From the NCBI GenBank assembly GCA_937995875.1, contig CALKIW010000064.1, positions 1 through 57,368 on the forward strand: a DNA stretch of 57,368 nt. Direction: 5' to 3'. Position 1 is the first letter of the stretch. Each line of letters begins with the position of its first letter. Shown here in pieces: positions 36,155-44,701 of the stretch. The position numbers were made by a program, and so were the translations under genes. This DNA is from an uncultured Bacteroidales bacterium. Its GTDB lineage: Bacteria; Bacteroidota; Bacteroidia; Bacteroidales; Bacteroidaceae. Below the pieces are notes generated by a model that searched no databases, was not told the origin of the DNA, and was given only the letters and a program-made list of their open reading frames with translations.

Positions 36155-37115
36155 GAGAAAACAATGGGTAGACCTATTAAGAGGCGTTTGTATGATGGCC
36201 ATATTATGGGATCACACGGAAATCTATATGTCCGGCCGAAACATCATCCCCTACGCCATCTATGTGACAGATGCTCTCGTTGTCTTCTTTTTTCTTTCAG
36301 GCTACCTTATGTTCAAGGCAAACGGATTCGACATCAAACATAAAATGAAATCGATCTGCCGAACACTCCTATTGCCTTACTTCATATTTACGATCGTCAT
36401 AACCATTACTAAAACATGGGTAAGAGGGCAACAACTCGTATTTCCCGACCTCGTCACATATATAGGTACAGGACAAGCCTCATGGTTTATTGCTGCCCTC
36501 ATCACTGCGGAAATCATTTTCAGCATCGTCCTGCATCTTTGTCGCGAAAAGATAGGAGCCGTTGCCATTGTCTCCTTCACGCTGAGCGGAATACTCTTGG
36601 CCTTTCACGACAAAACAGACATTAACTTCTGGCAAATCGAAAATGCGCTTTTAGCCGTCTTATTTCTATTTTCAGGCTATGCCTATCATCGGTTTGAATC
36701 CCATTTAAAAATACTTTCCCGCCCACTCTACTTGCTTATAGGCGTGTTATTGATGGTGGTTATCAAAGTGATAATCTATACTCAATCCATAGAATTATAC
36801 ATCAATCCAATCGCTATCAGGCACTATCCCCTATTCCTTCTCAATGTTCTTGTATCCATATTAGTTCTGACAAGCATCTCCAAAAAATTCCCAAATGTGT
36901 CCGTGATACAATGGACGGGGAGAAATTCAATAGTCTATTATTTTTTGAGTGGAGCCGTGCCCATGATAACGCAGATGCTGTTTGCGGCCATAGGTCTTAC
37001 CTATAACCACAACTATATGGTCATTTTAGCTGCGTTCGCGGTTGTCTATTTGCTTGCGTCCGTTTTGACATGGATCGTATGCAGATATGCACCTTTTATC
37101 ATAGGAAGGTTTTAA
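36147..37115 (+). CDS. Acyltransferase family 3 membrane protein (OafA/WecH-like)
   Basis: A 322-residue membrane protein with about ten helices of the acyltransferase-3 family, which O- or N-acetylates surface sugars. The N-terminal block WVDLLRGVCMMAILWDHTE carries the conserved arginine and histidine. The ATG at 36147 overlaps the previous gene by 8 bp; a TTG six bases earlier is a weaker start. It is the last gene of the porZ group and is followed by the origin-like region. It probably acetylates LPS or another glycan; the acceptor is unknown. Confidence 0.82.
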   Translation: MPERKQWVDLLRGVCMMAILWDHTEIYMSGRNIIPYAIYVTDALVVFFFLSGYLMFKANGFDIKHKMKSICRTLLLPYFIFTIVITITKTWVRGQQLVFPDLVTYIGTGQASWFIAALITAEIIFSIVLHLCREKIGAVAIVSFTLSGILLAFHDKTDINFWQIENALLAVLFLFSGYAYHRFESHLKILSRPLYLLIGVLLMVVIKVIIYTQSIELYINPIAIRHYPLFLLNVLVSILVLTSISKKFPNVSVIQWTGRNSIVYYFLSGAVPMITQMLFAAIGLTYNHNYMVILAAFAVVYLLASVLTWIVCRYAPFIIGRF

Positions 37116-37182
37116 ATCGTATCTGTTTTCACAGCTTGCAATTCAATTTGATATTACTTTAAAAAGCAATGGGGGGCTAAAC

Positions 37183-37743
37183 TTGTCCACAACTCATTAT
37201 ATTATTCTTATTTTATATTAAAAGATAAATAAAAAGAAGATAAAGATGATATTCTGTGGATAAGTTGATAACATTCAGCCGGAATATTTGGCAGTTTCAT
37301 TATCAACAGTTTGGTATCGTTTATTCACATGTTTTGATAATATCTTATTGTTGTTTATCAGTTAGTTATATGGTTTATCCACAATATGGAGTAGCGGTGA
37401 ATAACTCATAAGTTGATAACTTTTGATGTTTAAAAACCGTTGATAACGGCAGAATATCCCGGTGAAAACTATGTGGATATCCACACTGTGAAGATGGCAT
37501 GATAATGGGTGTGTATAAGTTGGGAGTTATTATGGAGTTATACAGAGGTTATCCACACAGTTATCAACAGTAATGACGGATAAGTATTTTGGACGAAAGC
37601 TCATCAGTAGTATTGCAGTAAGCCTATTATTGCGCTCTATGATAATATAAGGTATAGAATGTGGAATTGTCATGAAAACTTGTATGTAATCCTGTCATGA
37701 TTTTGTAGTGTTATAGCTTCTTTAAACTAACTTTTTATCAACA
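37183..37743. other. Candidate chromosomal replication origin (oriC) with a DnaA-box cluster
   Basis: The 560-bp AT-rich gap contains three perfect DnaA boxes (TTATCCACA at 37375-37383 and 37549-37557 on plus, 37255-37263 on minus). Near matches are TTGTCCACA at 37183, the overlapping pair forming TGTGGATATCCACA at 37472-37485, TTATTCACA at 37321, and TTATCAACA at 37300, 37561 and 37735. AT-rich DNA (37191-37255) could be the unwinding element. Spot counts show more C than G on the plus strand just left of it and more G than C to its right, as expected at an origin. Neither dnaA nor a replication gene is adjacent. The leftward genes run toward the region, which is not the typical bias. Confidence 0.72.
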
Positions 37744-37769
37744 ATCATTCAAAATACAGATATTCAAAT

Positions 37770-38062
37770 TACCATGATTTTGCGATGAAGGTCTAACGGC
37801 AGTATGGTTAGGCTGTAACGGCAATGCGGTTAGGCTGTGAACGTGTTGCGACGAAGCTTCAATCGCAGGGCCGATAAGGCCTAACCGTAGCTCAATTTGA
37901 TGTAAGAATAGGGAGATTTTTGCTTATATAACTGTAACTATCTGATGATTAGTTGTTTACTTAAATGCGTCAATTTTGGCGTATTTCAAACCAATCATCA
38001 TTAATTTTCAAATTCGGGAAATATAAAGGGGTGTTTGTCAAGATTAATACAAAGTATTAATC
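37770..38062 (+). repeat. Interspersed intergenic element, copy E (left module missing)
   Basis: The core words at 37803, 37825, 37847 and 37869 are exactly 22 bp apart (ATGG, TGCGG, TGCGA, GGCCG in TAACGG/TTAGG context). The right end has aaattcgggaaatataaagg and ggggtgtttgtcaaga as in other copies. The left module with gggctatgttttt is absent. It lies between the origin-like region and the stop of the GT9 gene. Confidence 0.82.
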
Positions 38063-38087
38063 ACCGTAATGATAGGGTCTAAATGGT

Positions 38088-39134
38088 TTAGGACAGATTA
38101 CGTTCGATACGTTTCACAACCTGTTCGGGACTGATGTTCACCATGCAGGCGTAGTCCTTGCGCATACAGTCTTTCTTGCCATAGATAGAACAGGGACGGC
38201 AGGGCATATCTATCTGCACGGCGTTTTCGAGGGATTGATTCCAACCCATAAATCCGGCATAGGGATGCGTGGCGCCCCAGATGCTTACAACGGGCGTGCC
38301 CACAAGTGAGGCCAGGTGCATGTTGGAACTGTCCATGGAAACCATCACATCGAGGTTTCTCATCAGGATGAGTTCTTCCTTAAACCCTTTGAGTGCGGCA
38401 GAAGCATTGATGCAATTTCTGTATTGTGATACAATATCGTCAATTTTCTTTCTTTCTTTGTCGCCTCCACCAAAGAGAAATATACGACAGGAAGGATGGA
38501 GCTTGGAAATTATTTCGATGACTTTCATCATCGATTCCAATGGATAGGTTTTGGGTCGATGTGCTGCAAAGGGAGCAATGCCTATCCATTGCTGAAACTT
38601 TTTCTTCTCTCCGATAACTTGAGAAAGTTGTCGCAGATTAGCCTGTTCGGGGGTGAGAATGGACGTAAATTCCGGATTGACGGGGTATCCTAACTCTTCA
38701 AACACCTTTGCATAGTTGTCAAAGACGGTTGGAAGCGGTTTGAACACCTTATTATTTGTGGCCGTGAGCTGTTTGCGTTGCTGCCTATGCTTGTTGAGAT
38801 GAGCCACTTTGCAATGGTCTATATTAAAGAGCATGCGCAGATAATTGGACCTTAACACATTGTGAAGGTCGGCTACAGCTGTGAAATTTTTAGCGGAGAG
38901 ACGGCGATAAAGGGCATTGAGCCCTTTAATGCCATGATATTCTTTATGAATGTCGGCTTCCATGAAGCTCACGTTTGGTGCCAGATTCTCGAAAAAGGGA
39001 CGTGCAAACGGACGGGAGAGCATTGTAAATCTCACGTGCGGATACTGTTTGGCCGCAGCATAGACAATGGGTACCGTCATGGCAACATCTCCCATTGCTG
39101 AGAATCTGATGACCAGTATGTGTTCGGTTTTCAT
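38088..39134 (-). CDS. Family 9 glycosyltransferase (heptosyltransferase-like)
   Basis: A 348-residue GT-B enzyme of the ADP-heptose:LPS heptosyltransferase family. The N-terminus VIRFSAMGDVAMTVPIV is the family's diagnostic start, and the donor-site segment around SMDSSNMHLASLVGTPVVSIWGATHP, seen here with its key residues near 255-290, is also conserved. Expected to add a heptose or related sugar to the LPS inner core in the cytoplasm. It is the second gene of a pair with DUF4254, 27 bp downstream; DUF4254 often accompanies GT9 genes in Bacteroidetes. Confidence 0.88.
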   Translation of the reverse strand: MKTEHILVIRFSAMGDVAMTVPIVYAAAKQYPHVRFTMLSRPFARPFFENLAPNVSFMEADIHKEYHGIKGLNALYRRLSAKNFTAVADLHNVLRSNYLRMLFNIDHCKVAHLNKHRQQRKQLTATNNKVFKPLPTVFDNYAKVFEELGYPVNPEFTSILTPEQANLRQLSQVIGEKKKFQQWIGIAPFAAHRPKTYPLESMMKVIEIISKLHPSCRIFLFGGGDKERKKIDDIVSQYRNCINASAALKGFKEELILMRNLDVMVSMDSSNMHLASLVGTPVVSIWGATHPYAGFMGWNQSLENAVQIDMPCRPCSIYGKKDCMRKDYACMVNISPEQVVKRIERNLS

Positions 39135-39161
39135 AGAAAAGAATGCAGGAAGAAGCTGTGA

Positions 39162-39767
39162 TTATTTCTTCTTGTAAAGTACGGGATTTGTGCTTGGGTC
39201 GTTGTACATTTTCATTTGACGGTACACTTTCATGTACTTCCTTCCGGCTTCGATGTCTTCCAACAGCTGGTCGATAGCCAAACTGAGGTCTACTTGCTGT
39301 TCGAGCAGAACATGAAGTTTTGCGGTGCAGTTTTTCTTGTGCTCCTCGCCGGCATCTTCGCGCTCTGCCTGTTCACGCATGTGATATATTTTCAGAGCGA
39401 GGATGGAGAGCCGGTCGATGGCCCATGCCGGACTCTCGGTATTCAGCCGGGCATCATCGGAAAGCTTAATGTCAGCGTATTTCTGACGGAAGTAAGAGTC
39501 GATTTGCTCCACAAGGTCTGTGCGATCTTGGTTGGAACGGTCGATGCGACGTTTGAGCGACAGGGCATCTGCGGGGTTGATGTGAGGGTCACGAATAATG
39601 TCTTCGAGATGCCATTGTACAGTGTCTATCCAACATTTAAGGTACAAACGATTTTCGATAGATCCATTTTCGTATGGATTGTGGATAGTAGTATCGATAT
39701 CGTCAGTCATGTGATAGTCTTCAATCGCTTTGTTGAAGATCTCATTGCATTGCTTTGTAAATGCCAT
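39162..39767 (-). CDS. DUF4254 protein
   Basis: A 201-residue, mostly helical, soluble protein with no signal peptide. Its residues match my recollection of the DUF4254 family, whose members sit beside LPS heptosyltransferase-type genes in Bacteroidetes. Conserved-looking segments are NPYENGSIENRLYLKCWIDT and WHLEDIIRDPHINP near residues 30-65. The function is unknown. It is the first gene of the pair with the GT9 gene. Confidence 0.72.
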   Translation of the reverse strand: MAFTKQCNEIFNKAIEDYHMTDDIDTTIHNPYENGSIENRLYLKCWIDTVQWHLEDIIRDPHINPADALSLKRRIDRSNQDRTDLVEQIDSYFRQKYADIKLSDDARLNTESPAWAIDRLSILALKIYHMREQAEREDAGEEHKKNCTAKLHVLLEQQVDLSLAIDQLLEDIEAGRKYMKVYRQMKMYNDPSTNPVLYKKK

Positions 39768-39978
39768 TTTTAGTTGATTTAGATTTGTGCAAAGATACCA
39801 AATGATTTTCAGATAAACAACATAATGTTACAAAAAAAGGTGTTAAAATATGCACAGTGATATGGTATTTGTGCAATGAAATGGCATTTTTAAATAGAAA
39901 TATTTGCGTAATTGAATAAAATGTTGTTTCTTTGCAGCCGTTTTGTAGAAATATACTAATTATTAAAAAGTTACAATC

Positions 39979-40215
39979 ATGTCAGAAATTGAATCAAAAG
40001 TTAAGGCAATTATTGTTGATAAGCTTGGTGTTGATGAAGCAGAAGTAAAATCTGAAGCAAGTTTCACAAACGACCTTGGTGCAGATTCCCTGGACACGGT
40101 AGAGTTGATTATGGAATTCGAAAAGGAATTCGGCATCTCTATTCCTGATGACAAGGCTGAAACAATTCAGACCGTTCAGGACGCCGCAAATTATATTCAA
40201 GAGAACGCCAAATAA
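39979..40215 (+). CDS. acpP: Acyl carrier protein
   Basis: The small acidic carrier of fatty acid synthesis, 78 residues. The phosphopantetheine attachment serine is Ser37 in GADSLDTVELIM. The gene leads acpP-fabF-rnc, the standard Bacteroidales order. A TTTG at 39903-39906 and a weak TTTCTTTG at 39927-39934 (20 bases apart) upstream may be its promoter, although the -7 element departs from TAnnTTTG. Confidence 0.97.
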   Translation: MSEIESKVKAIIVDKLGVDEAEVKSEASFTNDLGADSLDTVELIMEFEKEFGISIPDDKAETIQTVQDAANYIQENAK

Positions 40216-40229
40216 TTTGAGCGTCAAAT

Positions 40230-40257
40230 GTTTGGCGTTTTAGGTAAAACGCTAAAC
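40230..40257 (+). terminator. Possible attenuator hairpin between acpP and fabF
   Basis: gtttggcgtttt (40230-40241) pairs with aaaacgctaaac (40246-40257) with one G-U pair and a 4-nt loop, followed by a short T-rich stretch. It could lower expression of the downstream genes relative to the very abundant ACP. No experimental support. Confidence 0.4.
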
Positions 40258-40279
40258 TTTTACATTTAGTAAATTTTAA

Positions 40280-41542
40280 ATGGAATTAAACAGAGTAGTG
40301 GTAACAGGGCTTGGCGCCGTTACTCCGGTTGGTAACACACCTGAAGAGATGTGGAATAACCTCTTGGCCGGAAAAAGTGGTGCAGCTCCGATTACTTCAT
40401 TCGATACGACCAACTTCAAAACCAAGTTTGCCTGCGAGGTGAAAGACTTGAACGTCAATGATTTCATTGATCGCAAAGAGGCACGGAGGATGGATCGTTG
40501 CACTCAGTTGGCCATGATCAGTGCCATTCAAGGTGTAGAAGATTCCGGTATCGATTTGGAGAAGGTAGATAAGAACCGTATTGGTGTTGTTTACGGCATC
40601 GGTATTGGTGGCATCAAAACTTTCCAAGAGGAAGTGATGTATTACGGTCAGCATTGTGAAAATGGACCGAAGTTCAATCCTTTCTTCATCCCCAAGATGA
40701 TTTCGGATATCGCTGCAGGACAGATCAGCATACATTTTGGATTTCATGGGCCTAACTATGTGACGACGAGTGCTTGTGCTTCGTCATCTCATGCTTTGGC
40801 CGATGCGTTCAATCTGTTGCGTCTGGGCAAGGCCGACATCATTGTAGCCGGTGGCTCTGAGGCTGCCATTTGCGACTGTGGATTGGGCGGTTTCAACTCC
40901 ATGCATGCGCTTTCTACCCGCAACGACGATCCCGAAGGGGCCAGTCGTCCATTCAGTGCCAGTCGTGACGGATTTGTCATGGGTGAGGCTGCCGGTTGCT
41001 TAGTTCTCGAAACCCTGGAACATGCGAAGGCTCGCGGCGCGAAAATATATGCCGAAATGGTTGGCGAAGGTATGAGTGCCGATGCCTATCATATCACCGC
41101 TTCTCATCCGGAAGGACTTGGCGCCAGATTGGTGATGTCTTCTGCGCTTAAAGATGCGGATTTGTCAGTGGAGGATGTCGATTACATCAATGTTCACGGA
41201 ACGTCTACTTCGGTGGGCGATATTTCAGAGGCCAAGGCTATCAAGGAGTTGTTTGGTGAGCAGGCTTATAAGGTAAATATCAGCTCTACGAAGAGTATGA
41301 CAGGCCATTTGCTTGGTGCTGCCGGTGCAGTAGAGGCGATGGTTTGCGTGTTGAGCGTTCAGAACGACATCATTCCTCCTACAATCAACCATGCAGAGGA
41401 TGATAACGACCCGGATATTGACTATAACATGAACTTCACTTTCAACAAAGCTCAGAAGCGTGAAGTGCGTGTCGCCTTGTCGAATACATTTGGATTTGGT
41501 GGTCATAATGCTTGTGTAATCTTTAAAAAGTATGCTGAATAG
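40280..41542 (+). CDS. fabF: 3-oxoacyl-ACP synthase II
   Basis: The condensing enzyme that elongates acyl-ACP with malonyl-ACP. The 420-residue protein has the Cys-His-His triad: Cys near residue 165 in TSACASSSHA, His near 305 in VHGTSTSVGD and His near 342 in TGHLLGAAGA. The N-terminus VVVTGLGAVTPVG is typical. It is 64 bp after acpP and its end overlaps the longer start of rnc by 11 bp. Confidence 0.97.
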   Translation: MELNRVVVTGLGAVTPVGNTPEEMWNNLLAGKSGAAPITSFDTTNFKTKFACEVKDLNVNDFIDRKEARRMDRCTQLAMISAIQGVEDSGIDLEKVDKNRIGVVYGIGIGGIKTFQEEVMYYGQHCENGPKFNPFFIPKMISDIAAGQISIHFGFHGPNYVTTSACASSSHALADAFNLLRLGKADIIVAGGSEAAICDCGLGGFNSMHALSTRNDDPEGASRPFSASRDGFVMGEAAGCLVLETLEHAKARGAKIYAEMVGEGMSADAYHITASHPEGLGARLVMSSALKDADLSVEDVDYINVHGTSTSVGDISEAKAIKELFGEQAYKVNISSTKSMTGHLLGAAGAVEAMVCVLSVQNDIIPPTINHAEDDNDPDIDYNMNFTFNKAQKREVRVALSNTFGFGGHNACVIFKKYAE

Positions 41543-42620
41543 AGTAAGTATGCTTAGTAACATAATTGATAGAATAAGGCTCCCTTTCCGCAAGGATAAG
41601 GAGCTTTATTCTTCTTTGTATCGTATCATTGGTTTCTACCCACATGATATCAGTTATTATAAGTTGGCATTGATGCATAAAAGTGTGATGCGACGCAACA
41701 AGAAAGGAAAGCCGGTAAACAATGAGCGGCTTGAGTTTCTTGGCGATGCCATACTTGATGCTGCGGTGGGCGACATCGTTTACCGTCACTTTCCGAAAAA
41801 GAGGGAGGGTTTTCTAACCAACACCCGTTCCAAACTTGTACAGCGAGATACACTCAATAAATTAGCTAAGGAATTAGGAATCAATGATTTGATATTATCC
41901 AACGGGCAGAGTTGTTCGCACAATAATTACATGGGCGGCAATGCTTTTGAAGCACTTGTGGGAGCCATGTATCTCGACAGGGGCTATGACGCGTGTATGC
42001 GGTTTCTGAAAAAACGTATCCTTGCCCAAATGATCAATATCGACAAGGTGGCTTACAAGGAGGTGAACTTCAAGAGTAAACTCATTGAATGGACTCAGAA
42101 AAACCGGGTAAGGATCGACTTTGAACTTCTGAACGAGGAGAAGGACGAGAATGGAAGTCCGATGTTCTCATATCAGGTATTGCTTGAGGGCATTCCCGGA
42201 TGCAAGGGAACAGGATTCTCAAAGAAGGAAAGTCAGCAGAAAGCCTGCAAGGAAACGCTTGAGAGATTGAGGCGGAATGTACAGTTTCTTGATGATGTTT
42301 TTGCGGCAAAGAGCGGTCGTACTAAAATGGAAGAAGAGCCGATAGAGTCCGTTCCGGAAGTTGACGAGACAAAAGATTTCATCATTTCCTCTGAAACTTC
42401 TCAAGAAGAAGAAACAAAACACGAACCAGTTTTTCAGGAAAGCGTCTGCGATGAAGCTGAAATTGTGAGAGAAGAAGTAGATAATGAGAACGATGGAAAT
42501 ACCGACTTGCCGGACGAGGACGATGAGTTGAATTTTGAAAAAAGCAAAGCAGACGATGAGGAGGGCATCATTGCAGCTGCCGAAAATGCTGCTTTTTTGG
42601 GAGAAGAAAAAATCAACTGA
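41532..42620 (+). CDS. rnc: Ribonuclease III with a long acidic tail
   Basis: Double-strand-specific endoribonuclease for rRNA and mRNA processing. The RNase III signature ERLEFLGDA is at residues 65-73 and the second conserved segment NAFEALVGAMYLD near 138-150; a double-stranded RNA-binding domain follows (about 175-245, ending KKESQQKACKETLERL). Unusually, the last ~100 residues are strongly acidic and low in complexity (EEPIESVPEVDETKD, NDGNTDLPDEDDELN), so the protein has 362 residues against the usual 230-300. The start at 41532 overlaps fabF; the ATG at 41550 is equally possible and would remove six residues. Confidence 0.93.
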   Translation: MLNRVSMLSNIIDRIRLPFRKDKELYSSLYRIIGFYPHDISYYKLALMHKSVMRRNKKGKPVNNERLEFLGDAILDAAVGDIVYRHFPKKREGFLTNTRSKLVQRDTLNKLAKELGINDLILSNGQSCSHNNYMGGNAFEALVGAMYLDRGYDACMRFLKKRILAQMINIDKVAYKEVNFKSKLIEWTQKNRVRIDFELLNEEKDENGSPMFSYQVLLEGIPGCKGTGFSKKESQQKACKETLERLRRNVQFLDDVFAAKSGRTKMEEEPIESVPEVDETKDFIISSETSQEEETKHEPVFQESVCDEAEIVREEVDNENDGNTDLPDEDDELNFEKSKADDEEGIIAAAENAAFLGEEKIN

Positions 42621-42820
42621 TTGTTCGACAGCAGCTTAGTTGTTTTATTTAAAAATCCAACGAAGGGTTAAAACAGTAGCAGACGCGCTGAGCATCAATC
42701 ATGTTTGTAATTCGATAATTGTTCAGAAGTTTCTCTTTGTCAATCTTTTGAAAGCTCAAGGCAGTTGAATTTTTGCTGAAAATAAATAGGATTGGCGTTC
42801 TTTATAACATGAAATACCAT

Positions 42821-42908
42821 AGTCAATATTGAGTAATCAGGTAATTAATATTGAGGATTTAGATAGTCAATCTTAAATAATCAAGTAGTCACTATTGAGT
42901 ATTCGTGA
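42821..42908. repeat. 22-bp tandem repeat after rnc (4 copies)
   Basis: Degenerate units of the form agtcaatattgagtaatcag start at 42821, 42843, 42865 and 42887, all 22 bp apart. It lies in the 425-bp gap between rnc and the GH3 gene, which otherwise holds no gene. Confidence 0.85.
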
Positions 42909-43011
42909 CAAAGTACGGACGAATCAACTGTTTTATTTTTTTGTTTTCATTTTTCCTTTACATTCTTATCTTAAAATTACTAAATTGTTATATTTTGTCA
43001 ATAAATTAAGG

Positions 43012-43019
43012 TAATTTTG
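43012..43019 (+). promoter_or_regulatory. Promoter -7 element of the GH3 gene
   Basis: TAATTTTG, 26 bp before the ATG at 43046. No -33 element at proper spacing was seen. Confidence 0.5.
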
Positions 43020-43045
43020 CCTATTAAACTGATATACTGTGCATC

Positions 43046-44551
43046 ATGAATCTAACTAAGATAGCGAGTAAATTCTTTCTGCCCCGTCAGAAAGAACTTG
43101 ATAGGCATTATACAGACCCGGAGGGGCTGCAACGGAAAGTGCTGAACTATCTGATAGAGCACGGACAGCACACCGAATACGGTCGTAATCATTTGTTGGG
43201 CGCCACCAAAACGTATGAAGATTTTGCCCAAAATATTCCGATAAACACCTATGATGAGTTGAAGGGTGATATCGATCGTATGCGGCGTGGAGACCCCAAT
43301 GTATTGTGGCCGGGTGTTGTGAAATGGTACGCCAAATCATCGGGAACAACCAATGATAGGTCCAAGTTTATTCCCGTAACGCATGACGGAATCCACAATC
43401 TGCATTATAAGGGTGGCAAGGATGTTGTTGCATTGTATCTCCGCAACAATCCCGACAGTCGCATTTTTGACGGACAATCACTTATTTTGGGCGGAAGCCA
43501 CTCTCCGAACTATAATCTTGACGGCTCGTTGGTGGGCGATTTGAGTGCTATTCTCATTGAGAATATCAATCCGTTGGCCAATCTTGTGCGAGTGCCCAAG
43601 AAGAAAACAGCTCTGCTTTCCGACTTTGAGGTGAAGCGCGACCGCATTGCAAAGGAGTGCATCAATAAGAATGTCACCAACATTTCGGGTGTACCGTCGT
43701 GGATGCTCAGTGTGCTTGTGCGTGTCATGGAGCTTTCGGGTAAGCACCATCTCGAAGAAGTGTGGCCCAATTTGGAGGTGTTTTTTCATGGTGGTATAGC
43801 TTTCACGCCCTACCGCAACCAATATGAGCAACTCATTACATCGCCGAATATGCATTATATGGAAACCTATAATGCTTCTGAGGGCTTCTTTGGCATCCAA
43901 GATGACCCCAACGATAAAGCGATGCTCCTGATGCTCGACTACGGCGTTTTCTATGAGTTCATTCCTTTGGAAGAGGTTGGACAGGACGATGCCCACGTCA
44001 TCCCGCTCGAAGATGTGGAACTCGACCGCAACTATGCTATGGTGATTACCACTTCGTGCGGACTGTGGCGATACATGATAGGAGACACGGTGAAGTTTAC
44101 ATCCAAAAAGCCTTATAAGTTCTTGATTACGGGTCGCACCAAGTATTACATCAATGCTTTTGGTGAAGAACTCATTATGGAGAATGCCGAGAAGGGTCTG
44201 GCCTACGCTTGTGAGCACAGTGGCGCACAAATCAGCGAGTACACAGCTGCGCCCGTTTATATGGATGCCAATGCGAAATGCTGCCATCAATGGCTCATAG
44301 AATTTACGAAAGAGCCGGATTCTATAGAGCATTTTTCCGACCTGCTCGATCACAAACTTCAGGAAATTAATTCTGATTATGAAGCCAAACGGTCGCATAA
44401 TGTCACACTACAGCACCTTGAAGTGGTGAAGGCACGCCCAAATCTGTTCAACGATTGGCTCAAGTCCAAGCAGAAATTAGGTGGACAGCATAAGGTACCC
44501 AGACTCAGCAATTCGAGGAAGAATATGGACGAGTTGTTGGAAATGAATTAA
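43046..44551 (+). CDS. GH3-family acyl-adenylating enzyme
   Basis: A 501-residue member of the GH3 (auxin-responsive promoter) family, which belongs to the ANL adenylating superfamily. The nucleotide-binding motif WYAKSSGTTNDRSKFIPV is near residues 95-112, METYNASEGFFGIQ near 270-285 and YMIGDTVKFT near 345. Plant GH3 proteins join amino acids to acyl acids; bacterial ones have no settled role, but lie near fatty-acid genes. Here it follows acpP-fabF-rnc after a repeat, with its own promoter, which may mean an acyl substrate. Confidence 0.9.
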   Translation: MNLTKIASKFFLPRQKELDRHYTDPEGLQRKVLNYLIEHGQHTEYGRNHLLGATKTYEDFAQNIPINTYDELKGDIDRMRRGDPNVLWPGVVKWYAKSSGTTNDRSKFIPVTHDGIHNLHYKGGKDVVALYLRNNPDSRIFDGQSLILGGSHSPNYNLDGSLVGDLSAILIENINPLANLVRVPKKKTALLSDFEVKRDRIAKECINKNVTNISGVPSWMLSVLVRVMELSGKHHLEEVWPNLEVFFHGGIAFTPYRNQYEQLITSPNMHYMETYNASEGFFGIQDDPNDKAMLLMLDYGVFYEFIPLEEVGQDDAHVIPLEDVELDRNYAMVITTSCGLWRYMIGDTVKFTSKKPYKFLITGRTKYYINAFGEELIMENAEKGLAYACEHSGAQISEYTAAPVYMDANAKCCHQWLIEFTKEPDSIEHFSDLLDHKLQEINSDYEAKRSHNVTLQHLEVVKARPNLFNDWLKSKQKLGGQHKVPRLSNSRKNMDELLEMN

Positions 44552-44701
44552 ATGGCACACCAACAAGCCTGAAATCGAAAGGGAACATAAGGGTAAACAC
44601 GTAGAAGGAACAGGGTTTTGAAGAAACAAAAAGGTTGTAATGTTTTGTTTCTATTGTGCAAAATATAGTAGAAATAGGCTCTTTTCAAGGAAAAATAACA
44701 G

